This document shows positions 44,672-55,155 of a stretch of 64,000 nucleotides of DNA, in pieces. Origin of the DNA: Microvelia longipes (taxonomy: Eukaryota; Arthropoda; Insecta; Hemiptera; Veliidae); NCBI GenBank assembly GCA_018340805.1, contig JACMZG010001913.1, positions 40,534,296-40,598,295 on the forward strand. The letters are read 5' to 3'. Numbering within the stretch: position 1 is the stretch's first letter; each line of letters opens with the position of its first letter. The notes under the pieces were generated by a model. It saw nothing but the letters and a program-made list of their open reading frames with translations, made no database searches and had not been told where the DNA came from. Both the position numbers and the translations under genes were made by a program.

Positions 44672-47152
44672 GTGAGAACTCGGAGGAAGAAAGAATATTA
44701 TAACTTGGGATGTTTTTGGAACTGCAATGGATTCGGAAATTTTATGGAACACAACATGGATTTTATAAATTATCATATAGTTTGTTTAAGCGAAACATGG
44801 AAAACTGAAAATATTAAACTGACCGGAGCCTGGGAAAATCACAACATTGTTTGCTCGCTGGCAATAAGAGAAAACAGAGGGCGCGCTAGCGGAGGTTTAG
44901 CCATCATTTCAGCTCCATCAATTAAATATACCACCATAGAAAAAACTGAGTATTGGATTTTTGGCAAATACTATTTAGACAATTTTAGTCTTATTATTGG
45001 TCTAGTGTATTTTAAACCTAATTTAGAATTAGAATTTATTTATGAATTTTTCATGACATCTATAAATTCAATAGCCAGTCAGTATGAATACGATGCTTTC
45101 GTAATTGGTGGAGACTGGAATGCAAGAGTGGGCCAGTTGAATAGCGAACTCCCAGACATGGAGCAGTTAGGCTATTTATACAAAGATAGGCTACATTTGG
45201 ATGATAAAACAGATAGGAGAGGGAGAGAAATGTCTCAATTATTAGAAGATGAAGGATTCATTTTACTTAATGGCAGAACAATGTCAGATAGACCAGGTAG
45301 CTTTACTTGCATTAAACAACAAGGATCAAGCACAGTAGACCTAATATGGTGTAAGCTATCTGGACTATCTTACATTAAAGATATGAAAACAAAAGACTTT
45401 TCATATGGCTCAGATCATCTACCCCTCTCTCTTGAACTGGATTTGGTGGATCAGTCTCGTATACCTGTTACTTATAATGTATCACCACAAATTCAAATAG
45501 AAAAACTTACGTGGGATAAAGACAGGACTGTACAATATATTGAAAGCTTAGACCAGGTATACGAGAGTGGACCGCCAAATGTAGTGGATTTATCAACAAA
45601 TGATATTAATACTTACATTGTAGAGTCAATAAAACAAACCGCCGAAAGCTTGGATATGAAAAAAATAATTAATATAAAACCAACCACTGGCACTATTCAC
45701 GGTACTAAATCACCAGATAAACCATGGTTCGATAGCACTTGTAAACAAATGAGAAATGATGCTAAGAAAGCTGCTAAATTATGTAAAAAAGAACATTTTA
45801 AAGAACCGTTCAAGTCGGCGTCATTAAGTAAATCAAGAGAGTATAAAAAATGCTTAAATCAAAAGAAAAAAGCATATAAATCCGAAATAATCTTAAAACT
45901 AACACAAGTTAAAAATAGTAAAACGTTTTGGACAACTATAAATAAATTTAAACCGAAACATAAATCCGTTGATACATCAATAACAATAAAAGAATGTGAA
46001 GATTTCTATCGTGACCTTTACAGTAAACAACAACAAACCGATAACCCTTTATTTAATAATAATAGCACTGTAAGGATTAATGACCCTGATTTAGATAAGC
46101 CTATTACGGAAGATGAAGTTATTTTCTCTATAAATAAATCAAATCCCAATTCTGCACCAGGTACCGACTCCATCACAAACCCTTTTTATAAAAACTTACC
46201 TAAGTCCTGGCTTAACTTATTAGTGGAATTTTTCAATAAAATTTTAGAGACTGGGGAAACACCGGACAATTGGTCTGAAGCAATAACCTCTCTTATATAT
46301 AAAAAAGGTGACAAAAATGATCTGAACAATTACAGAGGTATTTCCTTAACCAATTGTCTAGGGAAAATTTTTACGAATATTTTGAACGAGCGATTAAGGG
46401 TTTGGTCCGAAAATAAGAAAATAATACCTGATATGCAGAATGGTTTTAGGAAAGCGAGAAGTGCGGTAGATAACATTTTTATTTTAAATGCCATCATTCA
46501 AAACCATATTCGTCTTCCACGTAGAATAGTCAAAATAGCCTTCGTGGACTTTAAAAAGGCGTTTGATAGCTTACTGCATACTAGATTATTTCAAAAACTA
46601 AAAGAACTTAAATTAAGTCAAAAAATATTAAATATAATCTTGAATCTATACTGTAAAGCTAAAACTAGGATCAAGTTAAATAACCAATTAACTGGTGAAA
46701 TCCAGGTTCTTCAAGGGCTTTTGCAGGGTGAAATATTATCACCACTGATTTTTAATTTATTCATCGCCGACATTGAACAGTTTTTTAAAAATAAAGGATT
46801 TGAAGGCTTAAATTTGGACGGAACTACACGTGTTTATCTTTTGGCTTATGCAGACGATTTGACTATAATCACAGATTCCATAATTAAATTAAATCGAGCA
46901 CTAAAAATACTACACGAATACTGTCTACAAAACGGACTTGAAGTTAACACTGACAAAACAAAAATCATGACTTTTACTAAAGGAGGTAAACACCAAAATG
47001 CAGTAAGTTACTATAACGGACATATACTCGAGGAGGTAAGTAAATTTAATTACCTAGGGTATGGTTTAGTAGAAAAGGTCTTTTTGAAGAAGCTACGAAA
47101 CAGGCTGTTAGTAAAGGACGGTCTGCCGCAGGAGTGGTTAGAGAGACACTAG
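44672..47152 (+). CDS. LINE ORF2: endonuclease and reverse transcriptase (826 aa, 3' end frameshifted)
   Basis: Endonuclease domain at about residues 10-260: WNCNG near the start, CLSETW, GGDWNARVG and GSDHLPLSLEL (G246-S-D-H). RT domain at about 480-790: NNYRGISLTN, NGFRKARSAVDN, motif A FVDFKKAFDSL (from F624), motif B as LLQGEILSPLIF (a variant of the usual VRQGCxLSP), motif C AYADDL (Y726) and TDKTKIMTFTKGG. The open frame begins with GTG at 44672; the first in-frame ATG is at 44744, inside the endonuclease fold, so translation may rely on reinitiation after ORF1. The frame is lost near 47060, after NYLGYGL. Confidence 0.92.
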   Translation: MRTRRKKEYYNLGCFWNCNGFGNFMEHNMDFINYHIVCLSETWKTENIKLTGAWENHNIVCSLAIRENRGRASGGLAIISAPSIKYTTIEKTEYWIFGKYYLDNFSLIIGLVYFKPNLELEFIYEFFMTSINSIASQYEYDAFVIGGDWNARVGQLNSELPDMEQLGYLYKDRLHLDDKTDRRGREMSQLLEDEGFILLNGRTMSDRPGSFTCIKQQGSSTVDLIWCKLSGLSYIKDMKTKDFSYGSDHLPLSLELDLVDQSRIPVTYNVSPQIQIEKLTWDKDRTVQYIESLDQVYESGPPNVVDLSTNDINTYIVESIKQTAESLDMKKIINIKPTTGTIHGTKSPDKPWFDSTCKQMRNDAKKAAKLCKKEHFKEPFKSASLSKSREYKKCLNQKKKAYKSEIILKLTQVKNSKTFWTTINKFKPKHKSVDTSITIKECEDFYRDLYSKQQQTDNPLFNNNSTVRINDPDLDKPITEDEVIFSINKSNPNSAPGTDSITNPFYKNLPKSWLNLLVEFFNKILETGETPDNWSEAITSLIYKKGDKNDLNNYRGISLTNCLGKIFTNILNERLRVWSENKKIIPDMQNGFRKARSAVDNIFILNAIIQNHIRLPRRIVKIAFVDFKKAFDSLLHTRLFQKLKELKLSQKILNIILNLYCKAKTRIKLNNQLTGEIQVLQGLLQGEILSPLIFNLFIADIEQFFKNKGFEGLNLDGTTRVYLLAYADDLTIITDSIIKLNRALKILHEYCLQNGLEVNTDKTKIMTFTKGGKHQNAVSYYNGHILEEVSKFNYLGYGLVEKVFLKKLRNRLLVKDGLPQEWLERH

Positions 47153-48053
47153 CCAGAGCCAATAATAATTCTTTTCAAGCTAAACAAGTTTATACTGCTA
47201 GTGTGCTCAACACTTTGCTTTACGCATCACCTGTTTGGTCGCTTCGTTATCTTGAGAAATTAGAAATTGCGCAAAATTATTTTTTAAAAACTATTTTCAT
47301 TACTTAAAAACACACCTCACTACATAGTCAGACAGGAATTCAACTTAGTATGTCTCAGTTAGAATTCTTCAACAGACTCTACATTATATCAATAACATTC
47401 ATAACATGGAGGATAATAGTTTGGTGAAAATTGGTTTTAAACGCTTACTCTTCTTGGACTCTACGCCTAGCAATAATATAAAATACAATTGGATTACGCA
47501 AGTGAAGCAAGTCCTTAAAGAGGTAGAGTTTGAAACTGATTTTGTTTTTGTTTCCACATTTGATAAACAAAAAATTAATCAAATTATCGACCATTATGCA
47601 CAGAAACTTAAAACATATGACATTAATAGAATTGAGCAATCATCCTATAGTAACCTATATACAGTGCTAAATAGTTGTCACCATGACGATGAAAATTATC
47701 TAAATCAACACCTTACATTTGCTCAACAAAAAATGCTTGCCCAGGTCCGTACCAGTGGTTGGAATTGTATTAAAATTTCTAATAAGGGAATAATGTATAA
47801 AATAGATACCCGGCAAAACTGCATGGTGTGTAACATGCATGAGATGGAAACTTTGGGACATATCATGCTAAGATGTCCACTTTATAAAGTTAATAGGGAA
47901 GCTTTTTTGCCATTACATCTGGTATCACCAGAATGGTCTGAAAATACAAACATAGCGTCAATCATCAAAATCAACAACAAAAATGAGGCAAAAAAACTGT
48001 ACTATTACTTTATAAACCTACTAAAACTTAGATCCTTTCATCTTAATGAGTAA
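47060..48053 (+). pseudogene. LINE ORF2 C-terminal remainder
   Basis: After the shift near 47060, ORF2 continues in another frame (LFEEATKQAVSKGRSA, QVYTASVLNTLLYASPVWSL) to a stop near 47306, shifts again, and from 47406 runs open to 48053. The last part has a CCHC motif, CMVCNMHEMETLGHIMLRC followed by PLY (C-x2-C-x8-H-x4-C), typical of the C-terminus of several LINE clades and thought to aid RNA/DNA binding. Two frame breaks suffice to explain the gap with ORF2. Confidence 0.8.
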
Positions 48054-48347
48054 TACAATGTCCTATTTTTAATAGATAATTTATCGCTATTTTATCAATT
48101 ATTTCTTGACTTCCTAAAAACTGTTCTCTTATTTTTATGATTTACTATCATTTATCATTTTTATTATTAAAAATAAGTGATTTTTTTTCCTTAAAATAAA
48201 TATTCTTAAATTAATATAGAGCATCTGTTATAATTTTATGTTATTATTTAGTAATAATTGTAATAATGTACGTCTAACTCTATTTGTATGAGTATTGTAC
48301 TTATAGACAAATATATTATATTCTATTCTATTCTATTCTATATATAT

Positions 48348-49227
48348 ATATTACTATAACACCATTTAGCGTGTTCGCTTAGTCTCTTTTTTTTTGTGTT
48401 CCCATCAAGGCCTACAAAATAGAGGTAGCAATGTTTACATATAGCAATAGGTTTTGTACATTTTGTTCATTGACTCCTTATAAGTCTCGAGAAATTTTTA
48501 ATGTACACATAGTGACCCCCACCGGTTTTCTTTTTTATTAAAAGAAGATCCCGGTGATCATTCGGATCATTATTCACGACTTTTAGAGGATAAATATATT
48601 ATTTGTTTCTCAAGCGAACACGTTGATAGATATTTCATTACGTTTTTCGAATTGTTTAATTTCTTTTACTGGTACAGGCCAACTCGACATTTTCCAATCA
48701 TACCTTTTTTGAATTTCTTCAGTGTATTTGTCGCTCTTTCAGCGTTTTTACTATCGATGAATTTTGCTAAAACAGCGTATTTAAAACAATAATTATCTCT
48801 ATTCCGAACATTTATACATGCTTTCCTTGCTTCAGTATTTTTGGGAGGTTTATAAAGGACCCGCCACGAAGAGGCTAAGCTTATTTACGCGTAATCGAAG
48901 ACCGTCAACCTTCTCAAACATCCAACCGCTATTTTTCATAGCGTATTCTTCCATTTCAGTATTTAGAATCTTGAAAGCGTTTTCAAGAAAATTATCTAAA
49001 TTTGTTTCATCATAATGAAATATTGGATGTTTTGAAAGCCTTATTTGATGTAGTGTTTTGTATGATTTCGAATGTGCATTCAACAAATAAGTTTACCTTC
49101 ATTGCTGAATACTTTTGTTTGCAATCCGTTATGGTATCAATTATTGTTTGTTTACTCTATTTAAAAGGTTTCCATATCATATGAAACACTGTTAGATAAG
49201 TAAAAGGATCTTAGTCTGCAATCATAT
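48348..49227 (-). pseudogene. polB N-terminal block (block X), copy 3
   Basis: Third copy of the block at 37.1 and 39.4 kb, on the far side of the LINE. The open reading (49086-48850) is shorter at its start because three bases (about 49012) and other single bases (about 48597, 48730, 48845, 49166) are missing relative to the other copies. SGWMFEKVDGLRLRVNK is conserved. Joins array copy IV at about 49227. Confidence 0.75.
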
Positions 49228-50905
49228 TACACATATCTCATTTTTGGAAAATATTACATGTTTTTATGTGCCTCGCATAATTTTCCTTAGTTACATTTTT
49301 TACATGAGGTACATTTTACTTTGTTGGATGGTATTTTATGTAATTCTTTAAATGTATTTGTTAAGTCGTCTTGTCTAGATGGTCTGGGTCTGTTTAAATC
49401 AGAGGCTGGAATATCTCCTCTCCAGTACATCAATCTTGACGGTCCAGCATTCTCAGAGAGAATCAAAAATTAAAAGATGGGATTCTGATATCAGGTTGAG
49501 TGATTCTTGTGTAGGTGGGACAACTAAGGGTGAGTCATGATTCGATTCAGTTTGAGTGGTAGGAAGAGGAGATGTCTCTGAATTATAAGGTTTAATGGGT
49601 AAGAAGAGATTAGCCATATTTATTTTGCAATAGTTTGTTAGTGGAGTTGAAGTACTAGGATACTTTATCAGGGGGAGAGGTGTAGCAACACGCCTCTCCC
49701 TGCCTTGCACACCGTTTCTCTGTATGTCGTATCATCTCATCAAAGCTATTAAACTCAATACCACATGGGCAAGTATTATAATGTCTATAATGCTTCATCA
49801 TCTGGTTTAGCGAACATATCAGGAGAACAGTTCCTTTTTTTTAGTTTACAACAGGTTTTTTTCATGCTCAATCAGGGAATGTATTTGCATGAACTTTAAT
49901 CCACACTTACATATCAACCCTCCTTGATTGACTCTCCACGCATAGTCAAAAGAGCGTAGCTCAGGATAAGATGATTAGGGTCTTTTGTTCAAGACACCAT
50001 TACACACCTCCACATGGCGAGTTAGAGCGTAGTGGCATCTGCATAAGTGATTCTTGTGTAGATGGGACAACTAAGGGGGAGTCATGATTCGAGTCAGTTT
50101 GAGTGGTATCAAGAGGAAATGCATAAATTGAATCGACACTTAAGTCTCGGTCTTGCCTAGATTGTCCAGGATTCTCAGAGGAATCAATAATTAAAGGATG
50201 GGATTCTGATATCAGGTTCAGTGATTCTGGGTAGGTGGGACAACTAAGGGGAGTCATGATTCAATTCAGGTGAGTGGTAGGAAGAGGAGATGTCTCTGAA
50301 TTATAAGGTTTAATGGGTGAGAAGAGATTCGCCATATTTATTTTGCAATAGTTTGTTAGTGGAGTTGAAGTACTTGGATACTTTATCAGGGGGAGAGGTG
50401 TAGCAACACGCCTCTCCCTGCCTTGCACACCGTTTGTCTCTGTATGTCGTATCATCTCATCAAAGCTATTAAACTCGGTTCTACATGGGCAAGTATATTA
50501 TGATGTTTATAATGCTTTATCATCTGGTTTAGCAAACATATCAGGAGAACAGTTCCTTTCTTTTAGTTTACAACAGTTTTTTCCATGTTTAATCAGGGAA
50601 AGTATCTGCATAAACTTTAATCCACACTTACATTGCAACCCTCCTTGATTGACTCTCCATGCATAGTTAAAAGAGCGTAGCTCAGGATAAGATGATTTGG
50701 GTCTTTTGTTCAAGACACCATTACACTCCTCCACATGGCGAGTTAGAGCATAGTGGCACCTGCATAAGTGATTCTTGTGTAGGTGGCATGTGTCTGAACA
50801 ATCCTCTCCGCAAACAGGGCAAGTAGCGCAAAGCACCTCGTGAAAGTATTTCTGACTTTTAGATGAAAAAGGCATTCCACAGAAATAGCACCTGAATTCA
50901 AACAA
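49227..50905 (-). repeat. ZF-polB array, copy IV (outermost)
   Basis: From 50905 down: a distinct complete finger module (50905-50460), one repeat unit (marker about 50202), a truncated module (50045-49730), and the terminal unit with C2HC fingers (49710-49227). It ends, on the high side, in unique sequence and then the Copia remnant at 50963, without a (TA)n tract. Confidence 0.85.
50507..50905 (-). CDS. outermost zinc-finger module with an extra C/H loop (132 aa)
   Basis: MFEFRCYFCGMPFSSKSQKY, CATCPVCGEDCSDTCHLHKN, HLCRCHYALTRHVEEC, SFNYAWRVNQ, CKCGLKFMQI, then NCCKLKERNCSPD and a stop at DKAL. Unlike all complete internal modules it keeps a 13-residue loop (TCHLHKNHLCRCHY in place of DRCHY), and it has more substitutions, so it looks like the oldest or founding module of the array. 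The loop codons share about 20 bp with the 174-bp repeat, which explains the junctions at 33.8, 41.1 and 50.0 kb. Likely nucleic-acid binding. Confidence 0.65.
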   Translation of the reverse strand: MFEFRCYFCGMPFSSKSQKYFHEVLCATCPVCGEDCSDTCHLHKNHLCRCHYALTRHVEECNGVLNKRPKSSYPELRSFNYAWRVNQGGLQCKCGLKFMQILSLIKHGKNCCKLKERNCSPDMFAKPDDKAL

Positions 50906-50962
50906 AAAAAAATATTAAAGATAAAACAAAATATTACTTATAATGGAAATAAATTATGATCT

Positions 50963-51505
50963 TTAAAGGCCAAGTTGGTCTCTCAATGCCTGAAACTTTT
51001 GTTTCGGCAAAGGCTTGGTGAAAAAATCAGCAACCTGATTTTCTGAATTGATGTATGACAAAACTAAAATTCCATCATTAATATAATCTTTAAGAAAATG
51101 GTATCTGACATCCACATGCTTAAGCCTCTTTTTAGTCTCAGGGACTTGAGCTATTCTGAGTGCAGATTGATTGTCCTCAAACAAAGTAAAGCTTTCATAA
51201 GCTTCTTTGATGTCCTTTAGTATTGAGCGAATCTAAAGACTTTTGCTTAGTGGCATTGCTCAGTGCTACATACTCTGCTTCAGTGCTAGACAGAGACACA
51301 GATGGCTGTTTTTTTAAGAATAGGTAGTTGAGCAGCCAAAAACTTTTAAAATGAATCCTGAAGTGGATCGGCGATCGATATGGTCACCTCACCATTCTGC
51401 ATCCACAAAGCCCTCTAAGTATGGTTCATTTGCATTTTTAGAGTACACTAACTCTAGATTAAGTGTACCTGAGATATATCTTAGAACCCGCTTGAGAGCT
51501 TTGTA
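50963..51505 (-). pseudogene. Ty1/Copia LTR retrotransposon, RT/RNase H end
   Basis: The minus strand from 51505 reads LKRVLRYISGTLNLELVYS, EGFVDAEWCGDHIDRRSTSG and FILKVFG, then broken frames, then 51184-50963 open: MFEDNQSALRIAQVPETKKR, LKHVDVRYHFLKDY, INSENQVADFFTKPLP and LRDQLGL. These are the RNase H hallmarks of Copia pol (the D-RRSTSG block, EDNQSA, K-H-D-R-HF, Q-AD--TKPL). No LTRs or other pol domains are visible; the remnant is cut sharply at about 51505. Confidence 0.92.
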
Positions 51506-52133
51506 GATATATAAAATTTAACTTTATTACTGTCAAAAAAAATGTGTTCGATTCTATTTCGTTATAATGAAAATATGAGGTTATTTTCATTATAACATTA
51601 TGTGGAATAGTTTGTAGGCTCTTGTGAGATTAATATATGATTTCGAACTGCCCGTGTCGATTAAAAAATTAGGATTGATATTATTAGTTAGTATATATGA
51701 AAGCTAGCTTTTGTTGTTGTGTAAACTCATTAATGGTTTAAGTAGTGTAGTCAAACTAAGTTTTCAAGATTAAAAATATGATAAAATATTAGACCACTTA
51801 CAAACTAATGAGCTAACTGTAGGAAATCGATAACTAAAATAGCTAATCAATGTTCAGTTAACAATACCATTTAAGACATCCAATACAACACTTTAGAAAT
51901 GAAATCAAAATTACTTCACTTAGAAAATAGAATCACAAAAGGATTCAACTATTCAAAGTACAAAGAGAGTAATTTTTGGTTCCAGATAGTTAATTTTAGG
52001 TGCAAAACGGATTTATTAAAGGTAACGCTAACTGGACTGCCGACTGTGCAAGATAAATTATATTATTCAATTTTAAGTTTTTAAAAAACAATATTTCATT
52101 GACATAAATTACTTCAACACAATAATAGTTATT
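51506..52133. other. intergenic, no recognised gene
   Basis: AT-rich sequence. The 61-residue plus-strand reading at 51899-52084 has no recognisable domain. Confidence 0.45.
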
Positions 52134-52248
52134 TATGCCATAAGGCTGAGAAGTGTGTCTTTATGTCCCGGCAATTAGATTTACCGTCAAGCGAAACGAG
52201 TCGGGAAAAATTGCCAAGACATAAAGACATTCTCAGCCGGATGGCATA
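52134..52248. repeat. 115-bp hairpin (imperfect palindrome)
   Basis: Arms of about 43 bp face each other: TATGCCAT, GGCTGAGAA, TCTTTATGTC and GGCAATT on the left pair with ATTGCC, GACATAAAGA, TCTCAGCC and ATGGCATA on the right, around a GC-richer centre of about 28 nt. Non-coding. It may be a small foldback element or a structured regulatory or RNA element. Confidence 0.8.
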
Positions 52249-52722
52249 CACTATTTTTTTGAGGTAGCACTCATTAAATAAACTGTGCTATATACTTCAT
52301 TGAAACAAAAACAAACGTCCAATTAACTCCATATTATCGTCGTCATTGAATTCATCCAGAGCTTCAAACTTTTACTTAAAATGTAAAAGCTTTACAAATA
52401 AACACACAGAAATTGTCAATTAGAACACCTTTTAAAAACGAAATAAGTTGGTCTACGAACAAAAACAGAAAAAAATGAACGTTTTTAAAGAAACATCATG
52501 AGGGTTTTACACAGATTGTTTTTTGGACACGCTACATTACAGTAATGGCGGCAATATATGAATTACTTTTACGTCCTAGGATTTTTTTTACATTCATTAT
52601 TGTCCTCGGAGGTGAAAAGTACTAAATAACCTCCTATAACAATAATGATTGGCTTCTCATCCTAAACACGGTCCAATAAAGTGCTCAATTACGTACTACC
52701 TCAAAAAAAACTATTTTACTTC
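52249..52722. mobile_element. possible MITE, about 470 bp, TIR TTTTGAGGTAG
   Basis: TTTTTTTGAGGTAGCACTCA at the left faces the reverse complement of TTTTTTTTGAGGTAGTACGT at the right. The phrase ACTATTT lies next to both ends, but poly-T/A runs make the exact boundary and target duplication unclear. It directly abuts the 115-bp hairpin. No coding. Confidence 0.5.
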
Positions 52723-53263
52723 AAATTAAATGAATCTAATGAGCTGCGCGTATAACATAGACTGAAGGTGCGGCGGTGTCTCCTTGTCTTTTATACCTCC
52801 CCTATCGTCAGTTTGAGCAATTCAAATCCGATTACAAATCAGCGATTGATTTGTAATCGATTGCTATAAAGCAATCTTCAAAAAAGACCAGAACTGTTGG
52901 CTTATAAATGCCCACAGTTCTTTTAATACTGTGTTTATTTTTAAGCCGTGTAAAAACTAGTAACATACTTTTATGTGAAATTTTAAAAGAATGGAATTTT
53001 AACTACAACCAATCTGAATCTAAAGTTTGGTTTGTATAGTCACAAAATAATAATGTATACATTTTGATGAATTCAACTTTTGTGTTAATAAAAAGACTAA
53101 ATATCTCTTTTATTTAGTTTTAGATTGTACTACCGCATCTGACCATTGAATCAGAAGGGGAAATGCTTTGCTCAGGCGTCTCTACAAATTAGGTGTTCTC
53201 TGAGTACCGGTTTTGGCATTTTTCAACTCCAAAAGGCCAGAAGCCATCTCCTTGAACGTCCAT
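52723..53263. other. intergenic, unassigned
   Basis: Contains a short inverted phrase AATCGATT region near 52835-52865 (GATTTGTAATC/GATTACAAATC) but no supported gene. Confidence 0.45.
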
Positions 53264-53452
53264 TCAACGACGAGCCTCTGGTATTGGAAAGAGCACCGGT
53301 ACATAAACGTTTCCTTTACTAGTCGCAGATGCTACAATCTCACCCCTTAGGGCAGAACCAGACGCGATTTCGAATGTAGAATCGTCCTGCGCACAAGCTT
53401 CAGTAAGCCATTCTCTTCTATCATCATCAAAAGAAAGCGTGGATTCACAGGC
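53264..53452 (-). other. possible exon, unidentified protein
   Basis: The minus strand has a 62-codon open stretch directly after a plausible splice acceptor (A-rich tract then AAAAAAG at 53453): ACESTLSFDDDRREWLTEAC, AQDDSTFEIASGSALRGEIV, ASATSKGNVYVPVLF, ending RR-stop. Composition (acidic and balanced, with GC-richer codons) is unlike the AT-rich neighbourhood. I do not recognise the protein. It may be a true exon, a processed fragment or chance. Confidence 0.25.
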
Positions 53453-53464
53453 CTTTTTTAAATA

Positions 53465-53891
53465 TTATAAACTTATTAAATCAAAAGTAAATAGAACCTG
53501 TCGAGCCAGCAGTCTTTTAAACAGAGTTAGTATTGTGGGAAGTTCATCAATCTGATCATCTTGCCTCTCTCTAAAGGGCCAGACTAATTTCCTGATGCGA
53601 ACGAGGATGTGGAAAGAGAGATGTCCCTGCTTTGTAAAGAGGGAGGGAATCGGATGGCCACCGAAACAAATACTGGAAGAGATATTATTAACTTGTCCCA
53701 TGTTGGCAGCTCCGAAGAAGAGAATAAAAGCTGGTTCCATCTTCCTAAATCTAAGTCAAGTGTGTAAGACGACATACCTAAGCCAAAAACCAGTCGAATC
53801 GTTCCCTCGCCACTGCCTACCTGTTGAACAGCAACCAGTCAATCGTTCCATTGTGGCAAAATCTACAGTCGGAGTCGTAGACATTATTTGA
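53465..53891 (-). other. possible exons upstream of the 53.3-kb stretch, unidentified
   Basis: On the minus strand a short start (MSTTPTVDFATMERLTGCCS, from 53882) is followed by a GTAGGC that could be a donor, then readings at 53775-53584 (SSYTLDLDLGRWNQLLFSSS) and 53740-53465 in competing frames. None is recognised, and the plus strand is also open (53595-53891). I record it only because the local composition is coding-like. Confidence 0.2.
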
Positions 53892-54952
53892 GCTAACACG
53901 AGTTAAAATGTAAAGGTAAATACGAAGGTTGTTCTCATTGTCATGCAATTAGTTTTTACAAATTCTTCAGGAAGTGTGGAAGATTTATTCGGTTATATTT
54001 TATTAATATGAAATTTATTGATAGATGCTATGATTGATTGAGCAAAGCAGGAGGAGAGATGTCTTTGTTGTGTCCTTGTTAGTATTACAGTCCCTGGTCC
54101 CGCTCCGCGCACTTGGACATTATTTTAAATCAAGGCGACGGTGCAGTTTAAATATAAACATTTCCCTTAAGTCTCCTTTTCCATTCCAATTTGAGAGTGA
54201 TCAAACATCTCTCTACAACAATTAAGCATGACATTAGACTAAGATATGGTACATTGTACTTAGTGAGTGAAGATTGTACCTTTGTTGCTACCCAAGGTGT
54301 GAAAAATATTTATGTATCTGCATATTTATATATAATTCCATTAATATAAAATGTAATTATTGATGTTTATAATGTAAATACAACTTCTAATTTTGTTTTC
54401 AGTTTTAGATTAGGGTTTGAGATTAGATTAAGATCACGCTTTAGATTAAGCCTATTTTAGTTTAAAATTCATTATAGCTTTAGGATATTTTTAACCCTAT
54501 TTTATGTTTTTTCCATATTCCATTTACACTGCTAGATTATATTGTATTATATTATTGTATTTCTCTTTATTTTATATTCTACATTAACAAATAAAAAAGC
54601 ACAGGAGAAAGATTTGACATTTGTAAATAGTAAATGTATTTATTTCTTGTCAATAAAAAAAACCTCACAACTATATTCTTTAATTTATTTTTAAGATGTT
54701 TTTATTGCTAAGAAAACAAAAATGAAAACATTATTTATTTTAAAAATTAGCACTAAATGAAAGCATTAATTATAGTTTCACTATTTCTTTAATATTCACA
54801 GTTTATAGATAATATTGTTAATATGGGCTTATTAATATATTCTTTAGGTGAATTTCATACTTGTATATGTGTTCAGCGTTAGGAGATAAGTATAAGTACA
54901 TGAATTGTAAATTGTTACATGTAAACTATGTTACATATTTTACATGTAGCTT
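53892..54952. other. intergenic, no recognised gene
   Basis: AT-rich with a few TAGATTAAG-like phrases at 54405-54450. An inverted TTACATGTA phrase occurs near 54915-54950. Confidence 0.5.
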
Positions 54953-55155
54953 CAAACCTCCTCCAAGATGGAATTAAGTTTATAATAAATTAATTGTTTG
55001 TTTGGTTTACCGCAAATTTTTTGTGTTTTGATATGTATTTTAAATGTTCATGTAATTTTGTTCTTTTAATTTAAGTTGGTGGAAGGTGAACAGGTTACTT
55101 TTTTGATGTTTCGAAATTCTACCAATGGGGCCCCTGTGGTGATAATATCTCTATG
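54953..55155. mobile_element. partial copy of the CATAGAGATAT MITE family
   Basis: Matches the right two thirds of the copies at 3415 and 59736: CAAACCTCCTCCAAG, AATAAATTAATTGTTTG, TGTGTTTTGATATGTATTTT, AGGTTACTTTTTTGATGTTT and the right terminus ATATCTCTATG. The left TIR is missing. Confidence 0.75.

Larger units (their letters stand above)
43312..48340 (+). mobile_element. nearly full-length LINE inserted in a (TA)n tract
   Basis: About 5.0 kb: a 5' UTR of about 480 bp (43312-43792), ORF1, ORF2 with endonuclease and RT, a 3' UTR of about 270 bp and a tail of four to five TTCTA units (about 48317-48338) that merges into the TA tract. It lies in opposite orientation to the ZF-polB array. Both ORFs are nearly open, with few frame breaks, so the insertion is fairly recent. 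The TA context hides any target duplication. I cannot fix the clade; the ORF1 and the C-terminal CCHC motif fit several endonuclease-bearing LINE clades. Confidence 0.88.
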
